Part shown: piece after piece, positions 33,760 through 41,970 of the stretch
Position numbering within the stretch: position 1 is the stretch's first letter
How the letters are laid out: each line of letters opens with the position of its first letter
Source of the DNA: Candidatus Omnitrophota bacterium
GTDB lineage: Bacteria > Omnitrophota > Gorgyraeia > Gygaellales > JAQTUX01
Assembly (NCBI GenBank): GCA_028707125.1
Contig: JAQTUX010000001.1
Location: 1,114,023-1,178,022, forward strand
Direction: 5' to 3'
DNA: 64,000 bases
Program-made: the position numbers and the translations under genes
Notes under the pieces: model-generated
Database searches by the model: none
What the model was told of the DNA's origin: nothing
The model's input: the letters and a program-made list of their open reading frames with translations, nothing else

Positions 33760-34393
33760 AACTATAACTCCCTTGAAGCGGCACGAATACGCATCCGCAG
33801 ATTTTCTCTTCCCTGGCCCCCTCTTTCTCTTTATCAACAGCTGTCAACACCTGGCTATACCGCTCTCCTATAGGTATGAGCAGCCGTCCGCCGGCCTTCA
33901 ACTGTTCAATAAGCGGCTTCGGCACCTCGGTTGCCGCGGCAGTTACTATTATCTTGTCGTAAGGAGCAAACTCCCGCCAGCCATCGGTGCCGTCTCCCAC
34001 CCTGACCTTGATATTTTTATAGCCCAGTCCATCAAAGATCTCTTTCGCCCGCCCGGACAGAGAATCATATTTCTCAACGGTGTAGACATCTTTTGCCAGT
34101 TCCGCGAGGAACACCGTCTGATAACCGGAGCCGGTGCCAATCTCCAACACCTTATCCGTCTCCCGCAAACGCAAACTCTCTGTCATAAGAGCGACTATAT
34201 AGGGTTGAGAAATGGTCTGGCCCTCGCCTATTGCCAGGGGGAAATCCCCGTAGGCGCTTGAACGCAGGCCTTCAGGCACAAACTTGTGGCGCTCCACCCT
34301 GCCGAAAAGCTCAAGCACCTTTCTGTCGCTTATGCCCCTCCGCATAAGCTGCTCCTCAACCATCCGCTTACGCGAAAGCGCGTAATCCATCAC
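33752..34393 (-). CDS. pcm: Protein-L-isoaspartate O-methyltransferase
   Basis: Repairs isomerised aspartyl residues in aged proteins by methylating the isoaspartyl carboxylate. 213 aa. Family blocks: RRGISDRKVLELFGRVERHKFVP, ETIS-equivalent GEGQTISQPYIVA, SAM motif VLEIGTGSGYQTVFLAEL, and IVTAAATEVPKPLIEQLK. Overlaps the GT2 gene by 4 bases. The cytosolic/periplasmic question is settled by the absence of a signal peptide. Confidence 0.95.
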   Translation of the reverse strand: MMDYALSRKRMVEEQLMRRGISDRKVLELFGRVERHKFVPEGLRSSAYGDFPLAIGEGQTISQPYIVALMTESLRLRETDKVLEIGTGSGYQTVFLAELAKDVYTVEKYDSLSGRAKEIFDGLGYKNIKVRVGDGTDGWREFAPYDKIIVTAAATEVPKPLIEQLKAGGRLLIPIGERYSQVLTAVDKEKEGAREEKICGCVFVPLQGSYSCE

Positions 34394-35052
34394 CGGAATA
34401 GTTCGCTGAATAAAAACCTGAAGAACCGAAGGGTATCCACAAAGGGGTTTATCTGGCTTTTTCTGTTGAAATAAAGCGTCTTGATGGGGATCGACCGGAT
34501 CCTGTAACCCATTCTTGACGCCCGGATCAGGATCTCGGATTCTGTCTCATATTTTGAAGTGCCCAGCTTGACATTCTTCAGGACACCGGGGATAAACAGG
34601 CGGAACCCGCATTGGCTATCGGGTATTCTCTGCCCTGTCAAGCCTGAGATGCCCCAGGACATCAATTTATTGGTCATATAGCGAAGCGGCGGCATAGCCG
34701 ACGCGTCGCTCATCCTGTTGCCGATTATGATCTCCGCCCCGTTCTTTTCCGCCTCGTCAATAAACTTATCAATGTCATTCGCGCAGTGCTGTCCGTCTCC
34801 GTCCATGGTGATCACCGCGTCAAAACCCCCTGACAAGGCGTTATCAAACCCTATTTTCAAGGAAGCGCCCTTGCCCAGGTTGCGCGCGTTACGGACAACC
34901 TTCGCGCCGGCATTCTCCGCGGCTTCCGATGTCTTATCCTCTGAGCCGTCGTCGATCACCAATACATCCAATTCCTTCGCGCGAAGCTCAGAAACCAGGC
35001 CGCCTATATTCTCCTCTTCGTTAAGGGTCGGTATTATTACGCAGGCCTTCAT
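34390..35052 (-). CDS. Glycosyltransferase family 2 (DPM1/DpgA-like)
   Basis: 220 aa from ATG 35052, one base after the acyltransferase stop; a frame extending to 35115 overlaps that gene and is rejected. GT-A fold blocks: CVIIPTLNEEENIGGLV, VIDDGSEDKTSEA, ITMDGDGQH (DxD-like metal site) and IGNRMSD, as in dolichyl/polyprenyl-phosphate sugar synthases. No membrane anchor at the C-terminus, only a short basic tail. Probably transfers a sugar onto a lipid carrier for envelope glycans. Confidence 0.88.
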   Translation of the reverse strand: MKACVIIPTLNEEENIGGLVSELRAKELDVLVIDDGSEDKTSEAAENAGAKVVRNARNLGKGASLKIGFDNALSGGFDAVITMDGDGQHCANDIDKFIDEAEKNGAEIIIGNRMSDASAMPPLRYMTNKLMSWGISGLTGQRIPDSQCGFRLFIPGVLKNVKLGTSKYETESEILIRASRMGYRIRSIPIKTLYFNRKSQINPFVDTLRFFRFLFSELFR

Positions 35053-35053
35053 C

Positions 35054-35908
35054 TTAGATCCAGAATTGACGGAACATAAACCACTGCTCGGGATAACGCC
35101 TGATATAACCCTCAATAATACGCAGGCACCTCTTTGCTAATTCTACCACGTCTTTTTCTTCATTGCCTGTGGCAACCGGCAGGATCGGCTCCTCAAACCT
35201 CAGATTGAATTTGCCGTCCTTCTGGACGGTGATAAATCCCGGGATTATGGGCGTGTTGGCCTTAAAGGCGAGCATCGCCGGCCCTCTAGGTATGATAGCA
35301 GTCCTGCCGAAGAAATCAAGCCGGAATCCTCCCCGCGTAAAATCCCTGTCGCCTACCAGCGCCACCACCTTGCGCTCTTTAAGCGCCTTGAGGCATTTCT
35401 TTACGGCGCCGCCCAAAGGCACTATTTCAACCCCTGTATGCCCGCGCTGCTTATTGAAAAATTCATCTATCCGCTTATTCTTATGGACCATTGCCACGGC
35501 TACCACGGGATAGCCGCGAAGCGCGGTAACTGCCGCGGCAAGCTCCCAATTGCCGATATGAGCGGTAGTCGCTATTACCCCGCCGTATTTCTTAAGAGAT
35601 TCGGATATATACTCCATATTCTCCATCACCACGTGCTTCTTAATAAATTTATCGTCAATTAACGCGAACTTAAAGAATACCGCCAGGTACCTGCCGAAAT
35701 TCCTGAACATCTTCCAGGAAATAAGCAGTATCTCTCCGCGGCTTTTCTCCGGGAATATGGCCCGAAAGTTAGCTATCACAGCCCTTCTGTCTTTTCCGGC
35801 AATAATGAATTGGATAGTACAGACCAGATCGGCAAGGGTGTAGGAAAGCCGCAGCGGCAGGCATACCGCGATAAAATGTCCTAATCTGTAAATGAGGTAA
35901 TTGACCAC
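35054..35908 (-). CDS. LpxL/HtrB-type lysophospholipid / lipid A acyltransferase
   Basis: 284 aa with one N-terminal membrane segment. The acyltransferase motif is TTAHIGNWELAAAV, the HxxxxE form of LpxL/LpxM, and the second block is GDRDFTRGGFRLDFFGRTAI with PRGPAML. The C-terminus RRYPEQWFMFRQFW is typical. Adds secondary acyl chains to lipid A or a related lipid at the inner membrane. It lies between a GT2 and a GT28 gene, an envelope lipid set. Confidence 0.9.
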   Translation of the reverse strand: MVNYLIYRLGHFIAVCLPLRLSYTLADLVCTIQFIIAGKDRRAVIANFRAIFPEKSRGEILLISWKMFRNFGRYLAVFFKFALIDDKFIKKHVVMENMEYISESLKKYGGVIATTAHIGNWELAAAVTALRGYPVVAVAMVHKNKRIDEFFNKQRGHTGVEIVPLGGAVKKCLKALKERKVVALVGDRDFTRGGFRLDFFGRTAIIPRGPAMLAFKANTPIIPGFITVQKDGKFNLRFEEPILPVATGNEEKDVVELAKRCLRIIEGYIRRYPEQWFMFRQFWI

Positions 35909-35909
35909 G

Positions 35910-37037
35910 TCAGGTATTCTTACAAAGCCCTAAGAGAAGCCTGGCAATATCTTCTGAAGAGTTCGGCTTGCCGATAGAACGGGCGCTGGCAGACATAGCG
36001 CTTAATCTTGAGGGGCCGGCCAACAATCCACTGATACATCCGGCAAGCTCGTCTATATCGTCGATCTTTATCGCCACGCCGTTATCAAGCAAATACTGCG
36101 TATTGCTTTCTTCCTGCCCGGGTATGGGTTTGACAATAACCATCGGCAGGCCCTTGGCGAGCGCCTCCGCGGTAGTTATGCCTCCGGGCTTAGTAATTAC
36201 CAGTTCTGAAATATCCATCAACTGTTCTATGTTGTCGGCAAAACCCAGGATCACTACCTTATTCTTGAACTTATCACTTTTTCCGCTTAATTTCTCATAA
36301 AGTTTCTTATTCGAGCCGCATATTACAACCATTTGCACAGGCCGCTCTAATTTATCCAGGACCTTTATGATCCCGCCTATGGGGCCCAACCCCTGCCCGC
36401 CGCCCATGATCAGCACAATGGGGATCTCCGGCTCAAGCCCCAGCCGGCCTTTTATCTCTTCTTTATTATTCTGCGGCCGGCTGAATTTCGGCTCGATCGG
36501 TATGCCCAACACCTTTATTTTCTCTTCTTTAACGCCTTTTTTTATAAGCTGCCGGCTGATATTTCCGGAAGGCACGACATAATAATCAACATTTTCATAG
36601 ACCCAGTATGAGTGCGCGGTATAATCGGTTACGATCCCTACCAGCGGAAGTTCGGTATTATACGCCTGCTTAAAATAAGCCGCCATTCCGCAGGGGAATG
36701 CCTGGGAGCAGGCGACTGCCTGCGGCTGGAACTTATCAAACAGGGCCTTAAGCTTGGGCGCGTTGAAACGGTGTATCATTTCCTTGATATTGCGGGTCTT
36801 CTCCACAACGGCCGGGTTATCGTAAAGATACTCCCAGATCTTCGGCGTGCGCTTTATCACGCCCAGATATAATTTATTTATGATCTTCTCTGAGATCGGG
36901 TTGGTGTAATTGAAGGCGTTTATATTGAGGACCTCTGCCCGCGGGTCAATATTCTTTATTGACTTCTCCACCGCTACAGTCGCCTGCTTGTGGCCGGAGA
37001 CCTCGGAAATATACATCAGCAGAATTCTCTTAGACAT
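35910..37037 (-). CDS. GT28 glycosyltransferase, MGDG-synthase / UgtP-like
   Basis: 375 aa, full length for the family. The N-terminal block SEVSGHKQATVAVEKSI matches the SxGxGHxxAA motif of monogalactosyldiacylglycerol synthases and MurG relatives. The C-terminal nucleotide-sugar half has IVLIMGGGQGLG, ELVITKPGGITTAEAL and PIPGQEESNTQYLL. It probably glycosylates diacylglycerol. One base separates it from the LpxL-like gene, so a glycolipid and lipid A theme runs through the operon. Confidence 0.87.
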   Translation of the reverse strand: MSKRILLMYISEVSGHKQATVAVEKSIKNIDPRAEVLNINAFNYTNPISEKIINKLYLGVIKRTPKIWEYLYDNPAVVEKTRNIKEMIHRFNAPKLKALFDKFQPQAVACSQAFPCGMAAYFKQAYNTELPLVGIVTDYTAHSYWVYENVDYYVVPSGNISRQLIKKGVKEEKIKVLGIPIEPKFSRPQNNKEEIKGRLGLEPEIPIVLIMGGGQGLGPIGGIIKVLDKLERPVQMVVICGSNKKLYEKLSGKSDKFKNKVVILGFADNIEQLMDISELVITKPGGITTAEALAKGLPMVIVKPIPGQEESNTQYLLDNGVAIKIDDIDELAGCISGLLAGPSRLSAMSASARSIGKPNSSEDIARLLLGLCKNT

Positions 37038-37043
37038 CGCTGG

Positions 37044-38207
37044 TTAGACCTTGCCCTTTTGATATGCCTGGAAGAATGCCTCTACTACCCGCGGGTTGAA
37101 CTGCCTGCCGCTTTGGCTGCGTAACTCCTCAAACGCCGTCTCCCTGGACAGCGCCTTCCTGTACGGCCTGTCGGTAGTCATGGCGTCAAAGGAGTCCGCG
37201 ACGGAGATTATGGCGGCGATAAGAGGTATCCCCTCGCCCTTAAGGCCTTCCGGATAGCCGGAACCGTCGTATCTCTCATGATGGTATTTCACGCCTGCCA
37301 GCGCCTCTTCAAGCTCCTTTATCGGCTGCAGTATGTTGACGCCGATCAAGGTGTGCTCCTCTATCCTCTTTCGCTCAACGGCATCTAACGGGCCTTCTTT
37401 ATTCAGGATCGATTCGGGGACGCCTATTTTGCCGATATCGTGCAGTAAGCTGGCAATATGCAGGTTTTCCAGAAACTTGTTGTTGATCTTATTCTTTTTC
37501 AGGAAGGACATCTCTTCCGCGATGGCGATGCTTAATCCTGTTACGCGCGAGGTATGTCCGTGGGTGTAGTGGTCTTTGGCGTCAATGGCGGCGGCAAGGG
37601 CGACCGTAGTATGTATGAACAATTTGTGCTTCTTATCAAGTTCGTGCTGAAGCTCATCAAACAACTGGGCATTCCTGATAGCCATTGCCACATTAGACGC
37701 GAGGGCGACTATAAATGCCAGTTCGTCTTTCGCGAAATCGCCTCCCGACTTTTTTCTCCCCAGAAGCAGTATCCCCAGCAGATCGTTCTGGTAGTAACTG
37801 GGTATCGCCGCTATCGTGTCAAATATGTCCAGCTGGTATTTTGCCTTTTCCAGCAAAGCGAGGGTGTTCTTGTTGACCTTATTTTCACGGAGCTTTTTAT
37901 CTATATCCCGCAGAGTTACTACCTCGCGCCCGAATATATCTTTATTTTTGCGGTCGCTGAATATCTTGATAAGCGCGCTGTCCTTATCTATCCTGGCAAA
38001 GCCGGCAGGGATCTTAAAACCCTTTTCGCCCCGGGAGACGGTAAGCACATAGGTATCCTTGTCTTTCCTATGCAGCAGTATTCCCGCGTGCACTACCCCT
38101 ACCTTGCCGACCATTGTCCTGACGATAAGCTTCGTCAGCGTATCCGGATTATGCACCAGGATCATCGTCTTCGCTGAATTCTCTAACTCTTTCTTATAAT
38201 CGATCAT
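37044..38207 (-). CDS. GAF and HD-GYP domain cyclic-di-GMP phosphodiesterase
   Basis: 387 aa. A GAF-like sensory region (about 10-185) is followed by HD-GYP: HTHG-like DHYTHGHTSRVTG, LLHDIGKIGVPESIL (the HD), HTLIGVNIL, YHHERYDGSGYPEGLKGEGIP (the GYP) and SVADSFDAMTTDRPYR. All metal-binding residues expected for activity are present. It hydrolyses c-di-GMP or cGAMP-type messengers. Six bases upstream of the GT28 gene. Confidence 0.92.
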   Translation of the reverse strand: MIDYKKELENSAKTMILVHNPDTLTKLIVRTMVGKVGVVHAGILLHRKDKDTYVLTVSRGEKGFKIPAGFARIDKDSALIKIFSDRKNKDIFGREVVTLRDIDKKLRENKVNKNTLALLEKAKYQLDIFDTIAAIPSYYQNDLLGILLLGRKKSGGDFAKDELAFIVALASNVAMAIRNAQLFDELQHELDKKHKLFIHTTVALAAAIDAKDHYTHGHTSRVTGLSIAIAEEMSFLKKNKINNKFLENLHIASLLHDIGKIGVPESILNKEGPLDAVERKRIEEHTLIGVNILQPIKELEEALAGVKYHHERYDGSGYPEGLKGEGIPLIAAIISVADSFDAMTTDRPYRKALSRETAFEELRSQSGRQFNPRVVEAFFQAYQKGKV

Positions 38208-38258
38208 AGCACTTCATTTTACTATAATATTCGCCGCCACGCAATTATAAATATCTGC

Positions 38259-39161
38259 TCACCACCTGCGCCCTATGCCGGCGGTTATAGCCGCTTCCTT
38301 TTCTGATTTGAGCAACTTAAGGAATGCCTGGCCGTCGGCTCCCCATATATCGTTTGAAAGCGTCAGGTCCATCTCCGGGCCTTTGCCAAGCCCGTGCTTA
38401 AGCCCGAATGTGATCGCGCCTGTTTCACGCTTGACAGTCCATTTACCGTATAAAACTACCGTCCGCTTAACCGGCTTAAACCCCACACCCACCTCATACT
38501 TTATTGAATCCCTGTTCAATCTGCCCATATCCGCGCGGAGTTCAAAACCGGAATCATCGCTCAAAGAATACGATAAAGCATACGGCCCCTTGATATCCCA
38601 ACGGCCCCTGAAGGTCAAAGTCGACTTTCCCTTACCCCGCCTCTTTTTATAACAGTATATCAGGTTATGTTTCTTATCCAGTTCCCAGACGCCTTCAAGG
38701 GTCAAGGTGTCATATTTGGCCGCTTCCTTCTTCACTCTGAACGTAAGCTGATTGTGTTTATTCGCCTGCCAACTGCCATCCAGCTTAAGAATATTTGTGG
38801 ATACGCTGTCCTTGCTTCTGGTGGTTACGGCGAACAGAAGAGTATGCGCCTCAACGTGGGCTATCTCACCTTGCAGGGTAAGTTCATCGCCCAAGGTCTG
38901 CCTGTGCCAGTTATCAAGGGTAAGTTTTAAGTTGTGCTCTTTGGTCAACGACCAATCACCCCTTAACTTCACTTGATGAGGCGCGTCAGGGCCTTGCCTG
39001 TCCGGAGCCTTTACGTGGTATATCAGGGAATTTTTGGGGCCGATCTTGAATTTGCCATCCAGGACCTTGCGGAAGCGCTGCACGCGGGATTTCCTGCCGG
39101 TCTCCCCTATAATCAGCCGGTTATAGGGGTCAACTTCATAGCGAACCTTGTGCAAAGTCAT
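38259..39161 (-). CDS. GxW beta-repeat protein of unknown function
   Basis: I do not recognise the family. 300 aa, no signal peptide, no transmembrane helix. At least five spaced copies of a pattern (phi)xGxWxxxxxHxL are visible: LRGDWSLTKEHNLKL, LDGSWQANKHNQLTF, LEGVWELDKKHNLIY, FRGRWDIKGPYALSY and LYGKWTVKRETGAIT, about 40-50 residues apart. Each looks like a beta hairpin, so the protein may form a beta barrel or solenoid. Its ATG overlaps the XRE gene stop as ATGA, so it is translationally coupled to the toxin-antitoxin pair. Confidence 0.6.
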   Translation of the reverse strand: MTLHKVRYEVDPYNRLIIGETGRKSRVQRFRKVLDGKFKIGPKNSLIYHVKAPDRQGPDAPHQVKLRGDWSLTKEHNLKLTLDNWHRQTLGDELTLQGEIAHVEAHTLLFAVTTRSKDSVSTNILKLDGSWQANKHNQLTFRVKKEAAKYDTLTLEGVWELDKKHNLIYCYKKRRGKGKSTLTFRGRWDIKGPYALSYSLSDDSGFELRADMGRLNRDSIKYEVGVGFKPVKRTVVLYGKWTVKRETGAITFGLKHGLGKGPEMDLTLSNDIWGADGQAFLKLLKSEKEAAITAGIGRRW

Positions 39162-39664
39162 CCTAAATTAATTCGCTTAATCTTTATAATCTTACATAGG
39201 CGCATTAAGGTATATAAAGTAATATTTTTCCTGCCCTCTTCAATACGCGAAATATCCGGCTGCTTCATGCCTGCTATCTGCGCCAATTGCCTCTGGCTCA
39301 AGCCCATTTCAAGGCGCGCCTCTTTAAGCATCATTCCGACTTTCCGGTATAAGTCAGGCATCCTGCCCGGTGATTTCTTTTGTGTATGGCGGTATTTTTC
39401 AATAAGTTGTTCATATATTGTCTCCCACCAGTCGCGAAAATCCGACTGCCGGCTCATTTTAACCCAATGAGAACGGATCTTAGGCCAGGCGCGGATAAAT
39501 TCTTTCTGCGCCACAACAGAAAACAGCTCCCTGGGACTGTCGCAGCGGGAAAGCAGGGCAACCATCCGCCTGGCATAATCAGGGTGATTCGGATCTCTTA
39601 AAACCTTTTTGACCCCCCTCAAGGATTTGCGGTTTAAATCCCAGAAATATTTTGAAATATTCAT
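39158..39664 (-). CDS. XRE-family HTH protein, probable antitoxin
   Basis: 168 aa. The C-terminal HTH (about 108-160) reads LKEARLEMGLSQRQLAQIA, then MKQPDISRIEEGRKNITLYTL, a clear Cro/C1 helix-turn-helix. The N-terminal 100 residues are unassigned and may bind the toxin. Overlaps the AbiEii-like gene by 4 bases. The gene order is toxin first, then antitoxin, as in HigBA-like systems. The inverted repeat over the promoter is a likely binding site for autoregulation. Confidence 0.78.
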   Translation of the reverse strand: MNISKYFWDLNRKSLRGVKKVLRDPNHPDYARRMVALLSRCDSPRELFSVVAQKEFIRAWPKIRSHWVKMSRQSDFRDWWETIYEQLIEKYRHTQKKSPGRMPDLYRKVGMMLKEARLEMGLSQRQLAQIAGMKQPDISRIEEGRKNITLYTLMRLCKIIKIKRINLG

Positions 39665-40371
39665 TCCATTACCTCGCGTATGAACTTCTTTATTTCATCT
39701 TCAAGATAAAAAATCATCGCTTTTGAATTAAATTTCTTGTCATAAATATCCATATCAAGAAGCGCCAGCTGAAGCTCCTGCCGGGAAAACGTCCGATACC
39801 AATGCACCATCCCCCTCTGCCACAGAGAAGGAACGCCTTTTAAGAATCTGTGCAAAGGCAGGATCTTTTGCGAAAGCATATATAAGTCAAATACATCGCG
39901 CGCCGCTTTACGGCCCTCCATTATCTCCCTGCCAACTTCATCCGCTTCCGGGCGCATGCCTGCGATAGCGCCGATCTTCTGTAGATATATGCTCTTTGCG
40001 CTGTATACCCGCACGCCTTCAAACCTCTCAATATCCGGCTTGTCAAAAAGCACATCCTCAACAAAATCTATCTTCAAATATCTCCTGGAGCCCTTGATCG
40101 GAACCGCGTAAAAGCGCACCCTGGCCTTATTTGGAGAAACGAATTCCGATTCCTGCTTTATGCGCCGGCCGATATTTTTCTGAAGCGCGGCGATAATACT
40201 GCCTATTTCTCCTTTAGCGAATTTCGGCGAAAAAAAGTCCAAATCAGCGGAAAAGCGATGGTGCAGATAATACAGCTCAAGCGCGGTCCCCCCTGCCAGG
40301 GCAAAATCCTTCGCCTTACCGGCAAATACCTTTAGAACGTCTTTCTGCGCCTTCCTTATCGCCCTGTCCAT
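39661..40371 (-). CDS. AbiEii/AbiGii-type nucleotidyltransferase, probable toxin
   Basis: 236 aa from ATG 40371, preceded by GGAGGGG; an in-frame TTG at 40392 is not needed. The nucleotidyltransferase core is LAGGTALELYYLHHRFSADLDFF, with the G(G/S)TAL and SxDLDFF motifs of AbiEii enzymes. These toxins (MenT/AbiEii) add nucleotides to tRNA and arrest growth. The later RDVFDLYML block is typical as well. Paired with an XRE gene rather than the usual AbiEi winged-helix antitoxin. Confidence 0.83.
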   Translation of the reverse strand: MDRAIRKAQKDVLKVFAGKAKDFALAGGTALELYYLHHRFSADLDFFSPKFAKGEIGSIIAALQKNIGRRIKQESEFVSPNKARVRFYAVPIKGSRRYLKIDFVEDVLFDKPDIERFEGVRVYSAKSIYLQKIGAIAGMRPEADEVGREIMEGRKAARDVFDLYMLSQKILPLHRFLKGVPSLWQRGMVHWYRTFSRQELQLALLDMDIYDKKFNSKAMIFYLEDEIKKFIREVME

Positions 40372-40390
40372 ACTGCCCCTCCAATATGCC

Positions 40391-40446
40391 AATAGGTTAT
40401 AATCTATCTACATATAGAATATAACCTATATTATCCTATTTGTCAA
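40391..40446 (-). promoter_or_regulatory. Promoter and operator-like inverted repeats of the AbiEii operon
   Basis: Minus strand: TTGACA (40446-40441), 17-base spacer, TATATT (40423-40418). The -10 box lies in a perfect inverted repeat with arms AATATA and TATATT around ACC (40418-40432). A second set of arms, AATAGG at 40391-40396 and CCTATT at 40435-40440, brackets it. Such nested repeats over the core promoter suit repression by the XRE protein. Confidence 0.75.
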
Positions 40447-40499
40447 GTATTTTTGAGTGGAGTTGCGGCCTTGCGGCCGGGGACGAGATGCGGAGAAGC

Positions 40500-40694
40500 T
40501 TACCACTCTATTCCAAGATACCTACGCATTAGCAAAAAAACAATTATAAAGATAATTATGGAGATTATGCTAACTGCCAGGGATGTCTTACTTTTCATGA
40601 GTTCAAACCTTCTCTTATAATAAAATGCCAACCCAAAGAAAAAGAAGGGGAAGGCTAAAATAGACAGCCAAATTGCATACGGATAATCCACCAA
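40500..40694 (-). CDS. Small two-helix membrane protein, unknown
   Basis: 64 aa as drawn. Two hydrophobic helices (IWLSILAFPFFFFGLAFYY and LAVSIISIIIFIIVFLLM) flank a basic loop RRFELMKSK. The frame stays open upstream to 40777 (FKIGAEYTFVSGFLHIPFAI), so the true protein is probably longer and the start is uncertain (a GTG at 40691 is possible). It follows another small membrane ORF and a likely toxin-tip remnant. An immunity-type membrane protein is one possibility. Not a recognised family. Confidence 0.5.
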   Translation of the reverse strand: MVDYPYAIWLSILAFPFFFFGLAFYYKRRFELMKSKTSLAVSIISIIIFIIVFLLMRRYLGIEW

Positions 40695-40744
40695 TATAGC
40701 AAAAGGAATGTGTAAGAAACCACTAACGAATGTATACTCTGCAC

Positions 40745-40864
40745 CTATCTTAAATACATAGCTGATGTCTCCTTAAAAGCCAGCCACAGCAATATAAAAA
40801 CAATGATTTGACCCCACCAGCAATATCCTATAACGTCATAGAATTCTTCGCCCGTTCGATTCAT
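40745..40864 (-). CDS. 39-aa membrane peptide, hypothetical
   Basis: ATG 40864 is preceded by AAAAGGAGAAAGAT, a strong ribosome site. The peptide MNRTGEEFYDVIGYCWWG continues into a single hydrophobic helix QIIVFILLWLAFKETS. It overlaps the open frame of the next membrane ORF. With a good ribosome site and position behind a toxin-tip remnant it may be part of an immunity module, but this is speculative. Confidence 0.5.
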   Translation of the reverse strand: MNRTGEEFYDVIGYCWWGQIIVFILLWLAFKETSAMYLR

Positions 40865-40906
40865 ATCTTTCTCCTTTTAGTTCAATAACCGCATATTTGT
40901 ACTCTT

Positions 40907-40996
40907 TTAATATCCTCCATTACAAAGAATGGGATTACTTCTGCAGGGATCATAGAAGGAATTATCGGGGAGCGGACTATACAACCAATCATTAGG
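40907..40996 (-). pseudogene. C-terminal remnant of a probable RHS tip
   Basis: A 29-codon open frame ending in TAA: NDWLYSPLPDNSFYDPC, then RSNPILCNGGY. It has no start and is cut off by the GGGGACGG sequence beside the RAYT gene. The composition is like the last residues of a secreted RHS tip. It is followed 42 bases later by a small membrane ORF, repeating the tip-immunity order seen elsewhere in the island. Low confidence. Confidence 0.35.
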
Positions 40997-41027
40997 GGAC
41001 GGGGACGGTTCTCCTTGCTGTTATTTA

Positions 41028-41504
41028 TTATACCGCAATAAGTTCTGAGTGCTCAATTATTCTTCTTGCCTTTAGGGTCTTTTCTGTCATCTCTTCTATT
41101 ATTATGTCTCTGTAAATAAGCTGTCTTCTCTCCTGGCTGCTTGCTAAATTGTGGTATAAGGGATCGCCTTGAATTAAAATATCCTTTGCTCCATAGGCAT
41201 AATGGAGATAGCTGGAAAACCGATATTCTTCAGGCCCCTTGACTATACCTGCCCTGACAGGATTGAGTTCTATGTACTTGCCGCATTGAATAAGGTATTC
41301 CTCATTGTCTATAGTCTTTGCCTTGAACCTGTCCTGCCAGAGATGGCCGCAGTAGGCATACTTTCTTCTGTAATAGTAGACGTACCTCAGGTTTACCCGC
41401 TTCATGAACCTGGAAAGGTTGCTTGCTTCGTTTACTTCCAGTATCAGGTGTATATGATTGCTCATCAGGCAATCTGATATGAATTTTTTGATATGTGATG
41501 GCAA
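41028..41504 (-). pseudogene. RAYT (REP-associated tyrosine transposase), N-terminally truncated
   Basis: 158 codons from a TTG. The IS200/Y1-transposase His motif is LMSNHIHLILE. The later blocks RFKAKTIDNEEYLIQCGKYIELNPVRAGIV and EEYRFSSYLHYAYG contain the catalytic Tyr region of RAYT proteins. The normal first 50-60 residues (with the conserved YHVxxRGN block) are missing: upstream DNA in frame (HPSQSLPSHIKKF) is unrelated. So this is probably a broken copy. It divides the third cassette remnant from the orphan immunity gene. Confidence 0.75.
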
Positions 41505-41560
41505 ACTTTGCGATGGATGAAAAGTACCTGTTAGACCCGATCCCCCGCTAGGTTCAATAC

Positions 41561-41947
41561 TTACTTTCCTCTATATATCGTAATTATATCTCCATTGTTT
41601 GCATTAACAAAAATACAAAGATCCCCACCCTTATATGACTCTTCGGCTTGCTTAGGTTTATAGTAATAATACACAGCCCAGTACTCTTTATTCATAAGCT
41701 TATTCTGTCTCTCGATACAGTAATCGGAATTACAATCTTTTGGTAAATAATCATTCCAAGGTGTATTATATTTAGTAACCTTGATATCCATAATCTTAGT
41801 ATCATATCCGAGCATTATTGCTTCTTTGTTAGCAATCTCAATGATTTGTTCTTTTGTAATATTCATATTATTTCCATATATTTTTAGAAAATATGCTGCT
41901 AAAAAAATTATTGTCAATAAAGTAATCCCTATGTAGATTTTTCTCAC
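41561..41947 (-). CDS. Putative immunity protein of the orphan RHS tip
   Basis: 128 aa from GTG 41947 with AGGAGAGAAAT in front. An N-terminal membrane helix (YIGITLLTIIFLAAYFL) exports or anchors it. The mature part TKEQIIEIANKEAIMLGYD, KEYWAVYYYYKPK, GGDLCIFVNANNGDIITIY matches, block for block, the lipoprotein at 42878-43267. It starts 23 bases after the orphan JAB-like tip. The parallel arrangement behind two related tips argues strongly that both are cognate immunity proteins. Confidence 0.65.
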   Translation of the reverse strand: MRKIYIGITLLTIIFLAAYFLKIYGNNMNITKEQIIEIANKEAIMLGYDTKIMDIKVTKYNTPWNDYLPKDCNSDYCIERQNKLMNKEYWAVYYYYKPKQAEESYKGGDLCIFVNANNGDIITIYRGK

Positions 41948-41970
41948 ATTTCTCTCCTATAAATTTAAAA

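Larger units (their letters stand above)
40695..41027. other. Intergenic stretch with cassette remnants
   Basis: Holds a 39-codon membrane ORF (40745-40864) and a 29-codon C-terminal remnant (40907-40996). At 40990-41012 the DNA reads AGGGGACGGGGACGGTTCTC, close to the end of the truncated RAYT gene. Nothing else is visible. Confidence 0.5.

Noticed and set aside
39158-40371. Classic AbiEi/AbiEii pair
   Set aside because: The second gene is a Cro/C1-type HTH protein at its C-terminus, not an AbiEi winged-helix antitoxin.
41505-41560. tRNA-like GGTTCAATAC stretch
   Set aside because: Only the T-arm-like piece is present; no acceptor stem or anticodon arm can be drawn. No tRNA or rRNA gene was found in the window.
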